Shown: piece by piece, positions 32,784-40,509 of the stretch
Numbering within the stretch: the first letter of the stretch is position 1
Layout: every line of letters begins with the position of its first letter
DNA from: Promicromonospora sukumoe 327MFSha3.1
Lineage (GTDB): Bacteria > Actinomycetota > Actinomycetes > Actinomycetales > Cellulomonadaceae
Direction: 5' to 3'
Assembly: GCF_000385135.1 (NCBI RefSeq)
Contig: NZ_ARQM01000011.1
Coordinates: forward strand, 496,001-560,000
Length of the DNA stretch: 64,000 nt
Position numbers and translations under genes: made by a program
Notes under the pieces: generated by a model
What the model saw: the letters and a program-made list of their open reading frames with translations, nothing else
Database searches by the model: none
Told to the model about the DNA's origin: nothing

Positions 32784-32851
32784 GGTGGTCGGTAGTTCGT
32801 CAGATGGTCGGCACCCCGGAATGCCGATCACCTGACGAATTGCCGACCACC
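32784..32851. ncRNA. 30-base-arm hairpin between divergent menF and menG
   Basis: The left arm 32784-32813 (starts GGTGGTCGG, ends TGGTCGGCA) and right arm 32822-32851 pair at 26 of 30 positions, with an 8-base loop. Of the four mismatches, three would be G-U pairs in a top-strand RNA and one A-C. The divergent position rules out a simple terminator. Confidence 0.45.
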
Positions 32852-32902
32852 CGGATCGCCTGCGGCCCCCAGCACGCTCCCACGGCGTGAAACGATGGCC
32901 GC

Positions 32903-33598
32903 ATGTCCCGTGCAAGCCTGGAGAAGAAGCCGGCCGAGGTCGCGTCGATGTTCGACGGGATCGCCGCCCGCTACGACCTGACCAACGACCTCATCTCGAT
33001 GGGGCAGGACCGGCGCTGGCGCCGCCTCACGGTCGAGGCGGTCGCCGCGATGCCGGGCGAGCGCGTGCTCGACCTCGCCGCGGGCACCGGGACCAGCAGC
33101 GAGCCCTTCGCGGCCGACGGCGCCTTCGTGGTCCCGTCCGACTTCTCGATCGGCATGCTGCAGGTGGGCAAGCAGCGCCGCCCGGACCTGCCGTTCGTCG
33201 CGGGCGACGCCACCAGGCTGCCGTTCGCGGACGAGTCGTTCGACGCCGTGACGATCAGCTTCGGCCTGCGCAACGTGGTGGACACGCTCTCGGCGCTGCG
33301 CGAGATGCGGCGCGTGGTGCGGCCCGGCGGGCGCATCGTGATCTGCGAGTTCTCCACCCCGACGTGGGGCCCGTTCCGCACTGTCTACCAGGAGTACCTG
33401 ATGCGCGCGCTCCCCGTGGTGGCCGGCGCCGTGACGCGGGACAAGGGCTCCTACGACTACCTCGCCGAGTCCATCCGGGGCTGGCACACGCAGGTCGACC
33501 TGGCCAAGCTCATGCTCGAGGCCGGCTGGGAGCACGCCGCCTACCGCAACGTCACGGGCGGCATCGTGGCCCTGCACCGGGCGGTCCGCGGGGCCTGA
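32903..33598 (+). CDS. menG: Demethylmenaquinone methyltransferase MenG (UbiE family)
   Basis: A 231-residue class I SAM methyltransferase. The UbiE signature [25 protein letters not shown] opens the protein, the SAM loop is [15 protein letters not shown], and the second UbiE signature is [14 protein letters not shown]. It methylates demethylmenaquinone, the last ring step. ATG 32903 starts at the expected [14 protein letters not shown] perfect 32-base-arm hairpin follows the stop by 19 bases, so it may be transcribed separately from menJ. Confidence 0.96.
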   Translation: MSRASLEKKPAEVASMFDGIAARYDLTNDLISMGQDRRWRRLTVEAVAAMPGERVLDLAAGTGTSSEPFAADGAFVVPSDFSIGMLQVGKQRRPDLPFVAGDATRLPFADESFDAVTISFGLRNVVDTLSALREMRRVVRPGGRIVICEFSTPTWGPFRTVYQEYLMRALPVVAGAVTRDKGSYDYLAESIRGWHTQVDLAKLMLEAGWEHAAYRNVTGGIVALHRAVRGA

Positions 33599-33617
33599 GC
33601 TAGTCCGCAGCGTCTTC

Positions 33618-33687
33618 GCGAGGTCGTGACTTTGCATCGAGATCGGTCCAACGCCGGACCGATCTCGATGCAAAGTCACGACCTCGC
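33618..33687. terminator. Perfect 32-base-arm hairpin after menG
   Basis: The left arm 33618-33649 (GCGAGGTCGTGACTTTGCAT...) and right arm 33656-33687 are exact complements with a 6-base loop AACGCC. It shares its inner core with the hairpin after menD at 25371-25436. There is no T-run, so termination is inferred from position only. Confidence 0.65.
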
Positions 33688-33779
33688 CCCTTTGCGCGCC
33701 AAGGGGGCACCCCGCGCAGGGCTGCTGTGACCTCCCCAAGTAAGGGGAACCTTCCTACACAATCCCCCCTAAGTGTGGC

Positions 33780-33810
33780 TAGGGTGTCGGTGTTGTGACA
33801 GGGTTCACAA
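33780..33810 (+). promoter_or_regulatory. Rex operator overlapping the menJ-nuo promoter
   Basis: TTGTGACAGGGTTCACAA at 33793-33810 matches the actinobacterial Rex box TTGTGAA-N4-TTCACAA at all but one defined base and has perfect outer 6-base arms. A -10-like TAGGGT lies at 33780-33785, placing the operator over the expected transcription start; no good -35 was found. Rex is known to bind before nuoA in Streptomyces coelicolor, and rex itself is at 5907. Confidence 0.8.
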
Positions 33811-33890
33811 GGGCTTGTCATGAAGCCCTTGCCGAACCCCGCACAGCAGGTCAGCAACGACCAGGCAGCGGGTTCCCAACGGGGGTGAAC

Positions 33891-35195
33891 GTGCGAAGAG
33901 TGATACGCGACGACGCGGATGTCATCGTGGTGGGCGCCGGTCCGGCCGGCTCGTCCACCGCGCACTGGTGCGCGGCCGCGGGGCTCGACGTGCTGCTGCT
34001 GGAGAAGGGCGAGTTCCCCCGCGACAAGATCTGCGGCGACGGCCTCACGCCGCGTGCCGTGGCGGAGCTGGTCCGCATGGGCGTGCCGACCCGCCAGGAG
34101 GACGGCTGGATCCGCAACCGCGGCCTGCGCGTCCACGGCGGCGGCCGCTCCTACGAGCTGGACTGGCCAGCCCTGACCACCTACCCGGGCTACGGCATGG
34201 CCCGGACCCGGATGGGCCTGGACCACACCCTGGCGCAGCACGCCCAGGCGAGCGGCGCCAAGCTCCTGCAGCGCACCAAGGTCACGGGCCCGCTGCGCGA
34301 CGACGACGGCCGCGTGGTCGGCGTCACCGCCCAGCCGCTGGACGCCCGCGGCCGCGCCGAGGGCCCGGTCAAGGAGCTGCGCGCGCCCGTCGTGGTGGCC
34401 GCCGACGGCGTCAGCTCGCGGTTCGCGCTGGCCGTGGGCCGCGAGCGCCGCGACGACCGCCCCATGGGCACCGCGGTGCGTGCCTACTACCGCACCCCGC
34501 GCCACGACGACCCGTTCATGGAGTCGCACCTGGAGCTGTGGGACGGCGAGCCGGGCAGGAGCAACCTGCTGCCGGGCTACGGCTGGATCTTCCCGCTCGG
34601 TGACGGCACCGTGAACGTGGGCCTCGGCAGCGTGTCCTCGACCCCGGCGCGGCAGTCGGCGGCCGGCATCGACTACCGGCGGCTGATGGAGACGTGGCTG
34701 GAGAAGAGCGCGCCGGAGGGCTGGGACCTGGTCCACGAGCCCGAGCGCGGCCCGATCCGCGGCGCGGCCCTGCCCATGGGCTACAACCGCGGCCCGCTGT
34801 ACGCGGACGGCGTGCTGCTGGCCGGCGACTCCGCGGGCATGGTGAGCCCGTTCAACGGCGAGGGCATCGCGTACGGCCTGCAGGCGGGCCGGGTCGCCGC
34901 CGAGGCGATCAGCCAGGCCCGGCACCGCACCAGCGACGCGGCGCGCGAGGCCACGCTCGCCACCTACGCGGACCGCATGCGGGCCGACCTGGGCGGCTAC
35001 TACACCCTGGGCCGCTGGTTCGTGCGGCTCATCGAGCACCCGGAGATCATGCGCGTCTGCGTCCGGTACGGGCTGCCGCGCAAGGTCGTCATGCAGTTCA
35101 CGCTCAAGCTCCTGTCCGACTGCTACGAGCCGCACGGCGGCGACTGGGTCGACCGTGTCATCGCGGGCCTGACCAGGGTGGTCCCGAGCGCATGA
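33891..35195 (+). CDS. menJ: Menaquinone side-chain reductase MenJ (geranylgeranyl-reductase family)
   Basis: A 434-residue FAD-dependent reductase. The dinucleotide fold is VIVVGAGPAGSSTA near residues 11-24, followed by LLLEKGEFPRDKICGDGLTPRA with the geranylgeranyl-reductase cysteine, and GDSAGMVSPFNGEGIAYG for the FAD ribityl region. In Mycobacterium tuberculosis the homologue MenJ saturates one isoprene unit of menaquinone and is encoded near menG and a polyprenyl synthase. The same three partners occur here, the synthase now beyond nuoN. GTG 33891 has GGGGG at 33881-33885; GTG 33885 would overlap it. First gene of the nuo operon. Confidence 0.88.
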   Translation: MRRVIRDDADVIVVGAGPAGSSTAHWCAAAGLDVLLLEKGEFPRDKICGDGLTPRAVAELVRMGVPTRQEDGWIRNRGLRVHGGGRSYELDWPALTTYPGYGMARTRMGLDHTLAQHAQASGAKLLQRTKVTGPLRDDDGRVVGVTAQPLDARGRAEGPVKELRAPVVVAADGVSSRFALAVGRERRDDRPMGTAVRAYYRTPRHDDPFMESHLELWDGEPGRSNLLPGYGWIFPLGDGTVNVGLGSVSSTPARQSAAGIDYRRLMETWLEKSAPEGWDLVHEPERGPIRGAALPMGYNRGPLYADGVLLAGDSAGMVSPFNGEGIAYGLQAGRVAAEAISQARHRTSDAAREATLATYADRMRADLGGYYTLGRWFVRLIEHPEIMRVCVRYGLPRKVVMQFTLKLLSDCYEPHGGDWVDRVIAGLTRVVPSA

Positions 35196-35242
35196 GCATC
35201 ACGTCCATGAAGGGCACGTCGTCCACGAAGGGCACAGCATGA
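35192..35242 (+). CDS. 16-codon mini-ORF bridging menJ and nuoA
   Basis: Encodes [16 protein letters not shown]. Its ATG overlaps the menJ stop (ATGA, 35192-35195), and its stop overlaps the nuoA start (ATGA, 35239-35242). It fills exactly the 43 bases between the two genes in the overlap style used throughout the operon. The sequence is a tandem near-repeat (ATGAAGGGCACGTC / ACGAAGGGCACAGC), and the second GAAGGG serves as the nuoA ribosome site. It may be a translational coupler rather than a functional peptide; conservation would decide. Confidence 0.45.
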   Translation: MSITSMKGTSSTKGTA

Positions 35243-35598
35243 ATCCCTACGTACCCATCCTGATCCTCATGGCGATCGGGGCGGTCCTGGCGCTCGGCGG
35301 GGTCGCCGCGAGCGCGATCATCGGCCCCAAGCGGTACAACCGCGCCAAGCTCGACTCGTACGAGTGCGGCATCGAGCCGACGCCGCACGCGGTGGGCGGC
35401 GGGCGCCTGCCGATCAAGTACTACCTGGTGGCGATGACATTCATCGTCTTCGACATCGAGGTCGTCTTTCTCTACCCGTGGGCCGTGGACTTCACGACGC
35501 TCGCGACGTTCGGGCTGGTGGCGATGCTGGCGTTCCTGGCGCTGATCACCGTCCCGTTCGTCTACGAGTGGCGCCGCGGCGGCTTCGACTGGGTCTGA
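35239..35598 (+). CDS. nuoA: NADH-quinone oxidoreductase subunit A
   Basis: A 119-residue, three-helix membrane subunit (helices near 5-27, 62-83 and 88-110). It has the conserved YECGIEP loop, whose cysteine lies near the quinone site at the junction with NuoD and NuoH, and [12 protein letters not shown] in helix two. First of fourteen nuo genes in canonical A-N order. GAAGGG at 35227-35232 is the ribosome site. The 73 bases to nuoB are the longest gap inside the operon. Confidence 0.97.
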   Translation: MNPYVPILILMAIGAVLALGGVAASAIIGPKRYNRAKLDSYECGIEPTPHAVGGGRLPIKYYLVAMTFIVFDIEVVFLYPWAVDFTTLATFGLVAMLAFLALITVPFVYEWRRGGFDWV

Positions 35599-35671
35599 CA
35601 GCGACTTCACGCGCGGCGCCTCCCGGCGCCGGGCAGCGACGCCGGGCGGGGCCCGGCAGCAAGGAGGGGAC

Positions 35672-36223
35672 ATGGGTGTCGAGGAAGCGCCGTCAGGTTT
35701 CCTGCTGACGACGATCGAGGACCTCGCGGGGTACCTGCGCAAGGCCTCGGTGTGGCCGGTGACGTTCGGCCTGGCCTGCTGCGCCATCGAGATGATGGCG
35801 GCGGGCGCGTCGCGGTTCGACCTGTCGCGGTTCGGCATGGAGGTGTTCCGCGCCTCGCCGCGCCAGGCGGACCTGATGATCGTCGCGGGCCGGGTGAGCC
35901 AGAAGATGGCCCCGGTGGTGCGTCAGGTGTACGACCAGATGAGCGAGCCCAAGTGGGTGCTCTCCATGGGCGTGTGCGCGTCGTCGGGCGGGATGTTCAA
36001 CAACTACGCGATCGTGCAGGGCGTGGACCACGTGGTCCCGGTCGACATCTACCTGCCCGGCTGCCCGCCGCGCCCGGAGATGCTGATCAACGCGATCCTC
36101 GGGCTGCACGACCACATCCAGAACGCGCCGCTGGGCGTGAACCGGGTCGAGGCGGCGCGCGCCGCCGAGGCGGCCGCGATGGAGGCCACCCCCACCTTCG
36201 AGATGAAGGGCCTGCTGCGATGA
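35672..36223 (+). CDS. nuoB: NADH-quinone oxidoreductase subunit B
   Basis: A 183-residue peripheral subunit that holds cluster N2, the last iron-sulfur centre before quinone. All four ligands are present: the tandem Cys36-Cys37 ([10 protein letters not shown]), Cys102 ([10 protein letters not shown]) and Cys131 ([10 protein letters not shown]). AAGGAGGGG precedes ATG 35672. Its stop overlaps the nuoC start (ATGA). Confidence 0.98.
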   Translation: MGVEEAPSGFLLTTIEDLAGYLRKASVWPVTFGLACCAIEMMAAGASRFDLSRFGMEVFRASPRQADLMIVAGRVSQKMAPVVRQVYDQMSEPKWVLSMGVCASSGGMFNNYAIVQGVDHVVPVDIYLPGCPPRPEMLINAILGLHDHIQNAPLGVNRVEAARAAEAAAMEATPTFEMKGLLR

Positions 36224-36984
36224 GCGACGTCACGCCGGGCGGCGACCAGGGCTCGGCCCTGACACCCCCGGAGGGCGCGGCCACCTTCGAGGTGGTCGAG
36301 GTCAGGAAGGGCATGTTCGGCGTCCAGGGCTCGGGCGACACGTCCGGCTACGGCGGCCTGGTCACGCCCGTCGCGATGCCCGCCGCGTCGCCCCGCCCGT
36401 ACGGGAGCTGGTTCGACCAGGTGGTCGACGTCCTGGCCGAGGTGCTGGCCGACGGCGCCCGCGTCGGCGGGCCCACCTACGACCAGGCGGTCGAGAAGGT
36501 GGTCGTGGACCTGCACGGCGCCGAGAGCCCCGACGCGCGCCAGGTGGAGCTCACCCTGCACGTCGCCCGCGAGCACCTCGTGGCCGTCTGCCAGGCCCTG
36601 CGCGACGACCAGGACCTGCGGTTCGAGCTGTCCCTCGGCGTCAGCGGCGTGCACTACCCGCACGACGCGGACAGGGAGCTGCACGCCGTCTACCACCTGA
36701 CGTCGGTCACGCACTCGCGCCGCCTGCGGCTCGAGGTCGCGGCGCCCGATGCCGACCCGCACATCCCGTCCACCACGTCCGTGTACCCGGCCAACGACTG
36801 GCACGAGCGCGAGACCTTCGACTTCTTCGGGATCGTCTTCGACGGCCACCCCGCCCTGACGCGCATCGAGATGCCGGACGACTGGGTGGGCCACCCGCAG
36901 CGCAAGGACTACCCGCTCGGCGGCATCCCCGTCGAGTACAAGGGCGCCACGGTGCCCCCGCCGGACACGAGGAGGAGCTACTGA
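36220..36984 (+). CDS. nuoC: NADH-quinone oxidoreductase subunit C
   Basis: A 254-residue NuoC of the 30-kDa subunit type, separate from NuoD as usual in actinobacteria. The family signature is in [23 protein letters not shown], and the C-terminus ends with the [11 protein letters not shown] segment that contacts NuoD. The ~40-residue N-terminal part (GGLVTPVAM) is typical for actinobacteria. Overlaps nuoB by four bases and nuoD by one. Confidence 0.97.
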   Translation: MSDVTPGGDQGSALTPPEGAATFEVVEVRKGMFGVQGSGDTSGYGGLVTPVAMPAASPRPYGSWFDQVVDVLAEVLADGARVGGPTYDQAVEKVVVDLHGAESPDARQVELTLHVAREHLVAVCQALRDDQDLRFELSLGVSGVHYPHDADRELHAVYHLTSVTHSRRLRLEVAAPDADPHIPSTTSVYPANDWHERETFDFFGIVFDGHPALTRIEMPDDWVGHPQRKDYPLGGIPVEYKGATVPPPDTRRSY

Positions 36985-38339
36985 TGAGCGCTCCCACCAC
37001 TGCACCCCACGCCACCCGGGCCGCCGGGAACGAGGACATGTCGTCCACCGTGCGGGCCTTCGAGGCCTACGGCGACGGCGACTGGGACGACATCGCGCGC
37101 GAGGCGATCGGCGAGGAGCGGATCGTCGTCAACATGGGTCCCCAGCACCCGTCCACGCACGGCGTGCTGCGCCTGATGCTGGAGATCGACGGCGAGACCG
37201 TCACCGAGGCCCGCGCCGGCATCGGCTACCTGCACACGGGCATCGAGAAGAACATGGAGTTCCGCACCTGGACGCAGGGCACCACGTTCTGCACCCGCAT
37301 GGACTACGTGGCGCCCCTGTTCCAGGAGGCCGCCTACTGCCTCGCCGTCGAGAAGCTGCTCGGCATCACCGACGACGTGCCCGAGCGCGCCAGCGTGATC
37401 CGCGTCCTGATGATGGAGCTCAACCGCATCGCCTCCCACCTGGTCTGCGTCGGCACCGGCGGCAACGAGATGGGCGCCACCACCGTCATGACCATCGGGT
37501 TCACCGCCCGCGAGGAGATCCTGCGGCTCTTCGAGGCCGTCACCGGCCTGCGCATGAACCACGCCTACATCCGCCCCGGCGGCGTGGCCGTGGACACGCC
37601 GGAGGGCTTCACCACCCAGGCCCGCGAGGCCCTGAAGAAGGTGCGGCACTACCTCAAGCAGCTCGGCGACCTCATGCTCGCCAACCCCATCTTCAAGGCC
37701 CGCCTGACCAACGTCGGCGTCCTGAACCTCTCCGGCTGCATGGCGCTCGCCATCACCGGGCCCGTGCTGCGCTCCACCGGCCTGCCGTACGACGTCCGCA
37801 AGGACAACCCGTACTGCGGCTACGAGACCTACGACTTCGACGTCCCCACCGCCAAGGGCGCCGACTGCTACGACCGCGTGGTGCTCCGCATCGAGGAGTG
37901 CTACCAGTCCCTCAAGATCGTCGAGCAGGCCCTGGAGCGGCTCGACCGCACCGAGGGCGAGCCGGTCATGGTCGCCGACAAGAAGATCGCCTGGCCCGCC
38001 CAGCTCGCCGTCGGCGGCGACGGGCAGGGCAACTCGCTGGAGCACATCAAGAAGATCATGGGCACCTCCATGGAGGCCCTGATCCACCACTTCAAGCTGG
38101 TCACCGAGGGCTTCCGCGTCCCCGTGGGCCAGGCCTGGCAGACCGTGGAGCACCCACGCGGCGAGCTCGGCGTGCACGTCGTCTCCGACGGCGGCACCCG
38201 CCCCTACCGCGCGCACTTCCGCGACCCCTCGTTCAACAACCTCCAGGCCACGTCGGTGATGTGCGAGGGCGGCCAGGTGGCCGACGTCGTCGTCGCCGTC
38301 GCGTCCCTGGACCCCGTGCTGGGAGGTGTGGACCGATGA
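36984..38339 (+). CDS. nuoD: NADH-quinone oxidoreductase subunit D
   Basis: A 451-residue 49-kDa-type subunit forming the quinone pocket with NuoB. Key segments are [16 protein letters not shown] (the histidine that contacts the quinone head), [12 protein letters not shown] and the C-terminal DPVLGGVDR, the usual end of NuoD. The first ~40 residues are a non-conserved extension; ATG 36984 overlaps the nuoC stop. Confidence 0.98.
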   Translation: MSAPTTAPHATRAAGNEDMSSTVRAFEAYGDGDWDDIAREAIGEERIVVNMGPQHPSTHGVLRLMLEIDGETVTEARAGIGYLHTGIEKNMEFRTWTQGTTFCTRMDYVAPLFQEAAYCLAVEKLLGITDDVPERASVIRVLMMELNRIASHLVCVGTGGNEMGATTVMTIGFTAREEILRLFEAVTGLRMNHAYIRPGGVAVDTPEGFTTQAREALKKVRHYLKQLGDLMLANPIFKARLTNVGVLNLSGCMALAITGPVLRSTGLPYDVRKDNPYCGYETYDFDVPTAKGADCYDRVVLRIEECYQSLKIVEQALERLDRTEGEPVMVADKKIAWPAQLAVGGDGQGNSLEHIKKIMGTSMEALIHHFKLVTEGFRVPVGQAWQTVEHPRGELGVHVVSDGGTRPYRAHFRDPSFNNLQATSVMCEGGQVADVVVAVASLDPVLGGVDR

Positions 38340-39169
38340 CCGCAGATCCGCAGGCGGCCACGAAGACCGGCTACGACGCCGAGACCGTGGCGTCCCTGAC
38401 CGCCGACGCCACGGCGATCATGGCCCGCTACCCGGACCCCCGGTCCGGGCTGCTGCCCATGCTGCACCTCGTGCAGTCGGTCGACGGGTACGTCAGCCGC
38501 GACGGCATCCTGTTCTGCGCCGAGATGCTCGGCATCACGGCCGCCGAGGTCTCCGCCGTCGCCACCTTCTACACCCAGTACAAGCGCCACCCCAACGGCA
38601 CCTACACCGTGGGCGTGTGCACCAACACCCTGTGCGCCGTCATGGGCGGCGACGCGATCTTCGACGAGCTCAGCGACCACCTCGGCGTGGGCCACGACGA
38701 GACCACCGACGACGGCGCCATCACCCTCGAGCGCATCGAGTGCAACGCCGCCTGCGACTACGCGCCCGTCGTGATGGTCAACTGGGAGTTCTTCGACAAC
38801 CAGACGCCCGAGACGGCCACGGCGCTCGCGGACAAGCTGCGGCTCGGGGACGACGTCGTGCCGACCCGCGGCGCCGCGTCCGTCTGCTCGTTCAAGCAGA
38901 TGAGCCGGGTCCTGGCCGGGTTCCCCGACGGCCGCGCCGACGAGGGCACGGGCGCGGGCGAGCCGACGCTGGTGGGGCTGAAGGTCGCCCGCGAGCGCGG
39001 CTGGACGGCTCCGGAGGCCCCGGCGGCCGGCGGCGCGGCGGAGGGCGCGGCCGCGGGCCAGACCAGCCCGCCCGTCGGCACGCCCGGGTCGAGCGCCGAG
39101 CGCAAGCCGGCGACGTCGTCCGACACCGAGACCGGCAAGGACAAGAAGCCCGGGGAGGACGCGAAGTGA
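38336..39169 (+). CDS. nuoE: NADH-quinone oxidoreductase subunit E
   Basis: A 277-residue subunit with the [2Fe-2S] cluster N1a: Cys95 and Cys100 (GVCTNTLC) plus Cys136 and Cys140 (ECNAAC). The fold is complete by about residue 205. After it comes a ~70-residue low-complexity tail rich in Ala/Gly/Pro and ending in Lys/Asp/Glu, absent from E. coli NuoE. Overlaps nuoD (ATGA) and nuoF (GTGA). Confidence 0.97.
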   Translation: MTADPQAATKTGYDAETVASLTADATAIMARYPDPRSGLLPMLHLVQSVDGYVSRDGILFCAEMLGITAAEVSAVATFYTQYKRHPNGTYTVGVCTNTLCAVMGGDAIFDELSDHLGVGHDETTDDGAITLERIECNAACDYAPVVMVNWEFFDNQTPETATALADKLRLGDDVVPTRGAASVCSFKQMSRVLAGFPDGRADEGTGAGEPTLVGLKVARERGWTAPEAPAAGGAAEGAAAGQTSPPVGTPGSSAERKPATSSDTETGKDKKPGEDAK

Positions 39170-40509
39170 ACCTCACACCGGTACTCACCGACACGTGGGA
39201 CAAGGACCGCTCCTGGCGGCTGGCCACGTACGAGCGCAACGGCGGCTACGCCGGCCTGAAGAAGGCCCTGACGATGGAGCCGGCCGCGCTGGTCCAGGCC
39301 GTCAAGGACTCCGGGCTGCGCGGCCGCGGCGGCGCGGGCTTCCCCACCGGCATGAAGTGGGGCTTCCTGCCCCCGCCCGACGGTGGCCCGCGGTACCTGG
39401 TCGTCAACGCCGACGAGTCCGAGCCGGGCACCTGCAAGGACATCCCGCTCATGCTCGCCAGCCCGCAGCACCTGATCGAGGGTGTGGCGATCACGAGCTT
39501 CGCGATCGGCTGCGACCACGCGTTCATCTACGTGCGCGGCGAGGTGCTGCACGTCTACCGGCGGCTGCTGAACGCCGTCGAGGAGGCGTACAAGGCGGGC
39601 TACCTGGGCAAGAACATCCAGGGCTCGGGCTTCGACCTGGACGTCACGGTGCACGCGGGCGCGGGCGCCTACATCTGCGGCGAGGAGACGGCGCTGCTCG
39701 ACTCGCTGGAGGGCCTGCGCGGCCAGCCGCGGCTCAAGCCGCCGTTCCCCGCCGTGGCCGGCCTGTACGCGCGGCCCACGGTGGTCAACAACGTGGAGTC
39801 CATCGCGTCCGTCCCGGCCATCGTGGCCCGGGGCGCGGACTGGTTCGCCTCCATGGGCACCGAGAAGTCGCAGGGCCACGGCCTGTTCTCGCTGTCCGGG
39901 CACGTGACCCGGCCCGGCCAGTTCGAGGCGCCGCTCGGCATCACGCTGCGCGAGCTGCTCGAGCTCTCGGGCGGCATCCGCGCGGGCCACGAGCTGAAGT
40001 TCTGGACCCCGGGCGGGTCGTCGACGCCGATCTTCACGCAGGACCACCTCGACACCCCGCTCGACTACGAGTCGGTGGGCGCGGCGGGCTCGATGCTCGG
40101 CACGCGCGCGCTGCAGATCTTCGACGAGACGGTCTGCGTGGTGCGGGCCGTGTCCCGGTGGACCGACTTCTACGCGCACGAGTCCTGCGGCAAGTGCACG
40201 CCGTGCCGCGAGGGCACCTACTGGCTCAAGCAGGTGCTGCACCGCATCGAGGCCGGCGAGGGCCAGGACGGCGACCTCGAGCTGCTGGTCGACCTGTGCG
40301 ACAACATCCTGGGCAAGGCGTTCTGCGCCCTGGGCGACGGCGCCGTCTCACCGATCACCTCCAGCATCGAGCACTTCCGGGACGAGTACCAGGCGCACAT
40401 CGACGGGCACGGCTGCCCGTTCGACCCGAGCGCGTCGGCGCTGTTCCCGTACACCCCCAAGACACGGACACCGGGTGCCCTCACGGGCGCCGGCGCGGGA
40501 GGTCACTGA
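39166..40509 (+). CDS. nuoF: NADH-quinone oxidoreductase subunit F
   Basis: A 447-residue NADH dehydrogenase subunit, site of hydride transfer. The NADH/FMN loop is [15 protein letters not shown], followed by [12 protein letters not shown]. Cluster N3 is bound by Cys341, Cys344 and Cys347 ([11 protein letters not shown]) and Cys387 (FCALGDG). GTG 39166 overlaps the nuoE stop. Presence of E, F and G means this complex accepts NADH itself rather than a ferredoxin-type donor. Confidence 0.98.
   Translation: MNLTPVLTDTWDKDRSWRLATYERNGGYAGLKKALTMEPAALVQAVKDSGLRGRGGAGFPTGMKWGFLPPPDGGPRYLVVNADESEPGTCKDIPLMLASPQHLIEGVAITSFAIGCDHAFIYVRGEVLHVYRRLLNAVEEAYKAGYLGKNIQGSGFDLDVTVHAGAGAYICGEETALLDSLEGLRGQPRLKPPFPAVAGLYARPTVVNNVESIASVPAIVARGADWFASMGTEKSQGHGLFSLSGHVTRPGQFEAPLGITLRELLELSGGIRAGHELKFWTPGGSSTPIFTQDHLDTPLDYESVGAAGSMLGTRALQIFDETVCVVRAVSRWTDFYAHESCGKCTPCREGTYWLKQVLHRIEAGEGQDGDLELLVDLCDNILGKAFCALGDGAVSPITSSIEHFRDEYQAHIDGHGCPFDPSASALFPYTPKTRTPGALTGAGAGGH

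Noticed and set aside
33737-33775. TAAGGGG ... CCCCCTAA as a DtxR/IdeR iron box before menJ
   Set aside because: It does not fit the 19-base TTAGGTTAGGCTAACCTAA pattern; the pairing is short and spaced too widely.
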